The notes under the pieces: model-generated | What the model was told of the DNA's origin: nothing | Seen by the model: the letters and a program-made list of their open reading frames with translations, nothing else | Database searches by the model: none | Part shown: positions 22,192 through 23,424 of the stretch, piece by piece | Layout: every line of letters starts with the position of its first letter | How positions within the stretch are numbered: position 1 is the first letter of the stretch | IMG/VR virus record: IMGVR_UViG_3300007539_000232 | Coordinates: 1 to 23,424 of that record | Length of the DNA: 23,424 bases | Source of the DNA: a virus | Strand: one strand, 5' to 3' | Position numbers and translations under genes: made by a program

Positions 22192-23424
22192 TTACAGTTG
22201 TACGATAATTTTAATATCTTCAGTTTGCGCTGTATTCCTTTCTACAGCACTTCTATTCTCTATATATAGAACTTCTCCAGAGAATGCTTTGATCGTGCCT
22301 GCGGAATCTGTGACGATCTCTGCGGTAATCCCTGTTGCTGAGTCAAGGAAAACGTCTTCGCCATCTTGGAAAGAAATAAATCCGTCACTTTCAGTAAAGT
22401 GATAATGCAACTTATTTGAAAGTAATTCATCCCCACGAGCCTTGGCCCCAGAAGTTGCACCAACGATTAGCGCATCTCGAACAGCTTCACTATCAAAAGC
22501 TGCATCAATGTTTGTGAGCGTAAGAATATTCATCGCTCTTGCGTCAGTACCCTTAAAATCAGAATCAATAAGTTGATTTTTCTTAGGATTTTTAATTAGG
22601 CCGATTTGTCTAAAATCTTGATCAACCATAAAGGAACCGTTTTGCGTCCCCTCAGGTTTAGCATTGATCATAACACCAACTGCACCAAGATCATCTCTTG
22701 GGTCTGCGCCAATACCATTATTTGAAATAATTGGTCTAATTACAGCAGTAGTCGTTGGTGCACCGAAAGAACCAGAAAATGAAATTGAGGCATAGCTATA
22801 ATCTTTACCGAACGGAATACCGCCAGCCGAGTCATCAATTTCAACTTTAGCAATACCACCCGCAGTAGTAAGCGTAGCGATTGCTTTAGCGCCCGTCCCA
22901 TTACCATTAACAGTTAATGTTGGTGCTGAGGAATATCCAGCTCCAGCGTTTACAACTCGATAACCAATTACCGAACCAGCGATAGCTGCATCTTGTACGG
23001 TTTTTTGAGTTGTTTCAACAACAGTTAAATCATTGGCGGAATCAACTTTTGACACAGGTAAAAAGTTCGCTGACAAAAAGTTATTTGCTCTTACAGCGCT
23101 CAATGTAAACAGATATTTCCAGATATAGCCATCAGAAGTCGCTACTGCAGTTGAACCAGTACCAATCGAATCTGGATTGACGGTAGATTGCGTAACGTTA
23201 CCTGTGGTGGTTTTGCCTTGCTGAAGGCAAATATACACTCTTTGGTTATCTGATAAAATATAAAATGGATATGTAGCTGAATTTTGAACAGCGTTTAAGT
23301 TATCGCTGTACGCACTATAAATGGAACCAGATGTCCAATTGTATCTTGATGCAACAAACGATGCGTCAGTCGCTCGAATAATGGATTGTAAAGCAGTACG
23401 GAAGTTACGCTTTTCCCTTTCGGT
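22192..23424 (-). CDS. gp8: Baseplate wedge protein gp8-like, C-terminal part
   Basis: The frame is open to the right edge (first complete codon at 23424), so at least 410 residues are present and the N-terminus is missing. The internal GTG at 23238 is not the start, because the frame continues upstream through NWTSGSIYSAYSDNLN and YPFYILSDNQRVYICLQQGK. That segment and DGYIWKYLFTLSAVRANNFL are characteristic of gp8 in T4-like phages; T4 gp8 (334 residues) is a dimer in the baseplate wedge. A Gly-rich NAGAGYSSAPTLTVNGNGTG module at about 22930 is absent from short T4 gp8 and may be an insertion. The stop lies 14 bases before the DUF4815 gene, consistent with one baseplate transcript. The gp8 call is from motifs and neighbours. 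Confidence 0.75.
   Translation of the reverse strand, partial: TEREKRNFRTALQSIIRATDASFVASRYNWTSGSIYSAYSDNLNAVQNSATYPFYILSDNQRVYICLQQGKTTTGNVTQSTVNPDSIGTGSTAVATSDGYIWKYLFTLSAVRANNFLSANFLPVSKVDSANDLTVVETTQKTVQDAAIAGSVIGYRVVNAGAGYSSAPTLTVNGNGTGAKAIATLTTAGGIAKVEIDDSAGGIPFGKDYSYASISFSGSFGAPTTTAVIRPIISNNGIGADPRDDLGAVGVMINAKPEGTQNGSFMVDQDFRQIGLIKNPKKNQLIDSDFKGTDARAMNILTLTNIDAAFDSEAVRDALIVGATSGAKARGDELLSNKLHYHFTESDGFISFQDGEDVFLDSATGITAEIVTDSAGTIKAFSGEVLYIENRSAVERNTAQTEDIKIIVQL

Noticed and set aside
22192-23238. Start of the gp8-like gene at the internal GTG (23238)
   Set aside because: The frame stays open upstream to the window edge and that part carries gp8-like sequence, so the gene is truncated by the window and does not start there.

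Overview
The window is a stretch of virion morphogenesis genes from a tailed phage of the T4-like (myovirus) group. Every supported gene reads on the minus strand, so transcription runs from position 23424 towards 1. Recognisable T4-type neck and tail proteins (gp8, gp13, gp14, gp15) are combined with fibre-like proteins carrying motifs familiar from marine T4-like phages of cyanobacteria and SAR11-type bacteria. The host cannot be read from the sequence. Coding is nearly continuous: gaps are at most about 50 bases, many neighbours overlap, and no tRNA, insertion sequence or CRISPR array was seen. Both ends cut a gene.

Layout in transcription order: (1) 23424-22192, 3' part of a gp8-like baseplate wedge protein. 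(2) 22177-17117, a 1686-residue DUF4815-type structural protein, and 17104-15845, a structural protein ending in Tyr-x-Gly repeats. (3) 15838-13840, four tightly overlapping AT-rich genes: a coiled-coil protein, a double-stranded beta-helix (2-oxoglutarate oxygenase-like) protein, a GT8-like glycosyltransferase and a small helical protein. (4) 13787-12914, two small structural proteins. (5) 12868-4650, an 816-residue beta-helix fibre protein, a 111-residue structural protein and two long modular fibre proteins (969 and 836 residues); the last carries a cupredoxin-like domain with a full set of candidate copper ligands. (6) 4639-1732, the neck block gp13, gp14, a 259-residue Gly-rich protein and gp15. 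(7) 1732-884, an asparagine-synthetase-like ATP pyrophosphatase, then a 237-residue virion protein and the start of a small protein with a possible capsid-targeting leader.

Three perfect T4-type late promoter boxes (TATAAATA on the minus strand) lie in the only three intergenic gaps longer than about 30 bases, each just upstream of a structural gene. This supports late expression of at least three units. Elsewhere, 1-base TAATG overlaps, an ATGA overlap and longer overlaps suggest translational coupling.

The most unusual content is enzymatic: a glycosyltransferase, an oxygenase-like protein and an asparagine-synthetase-like protein sit inside a purely structural cluster, are visibly AT-richer than the fibre genes, and accompany fibre proteins strongly enriched in the dipeptide Asp-Ser. 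A virion protein modification system is one possible reading, but it is inference only.
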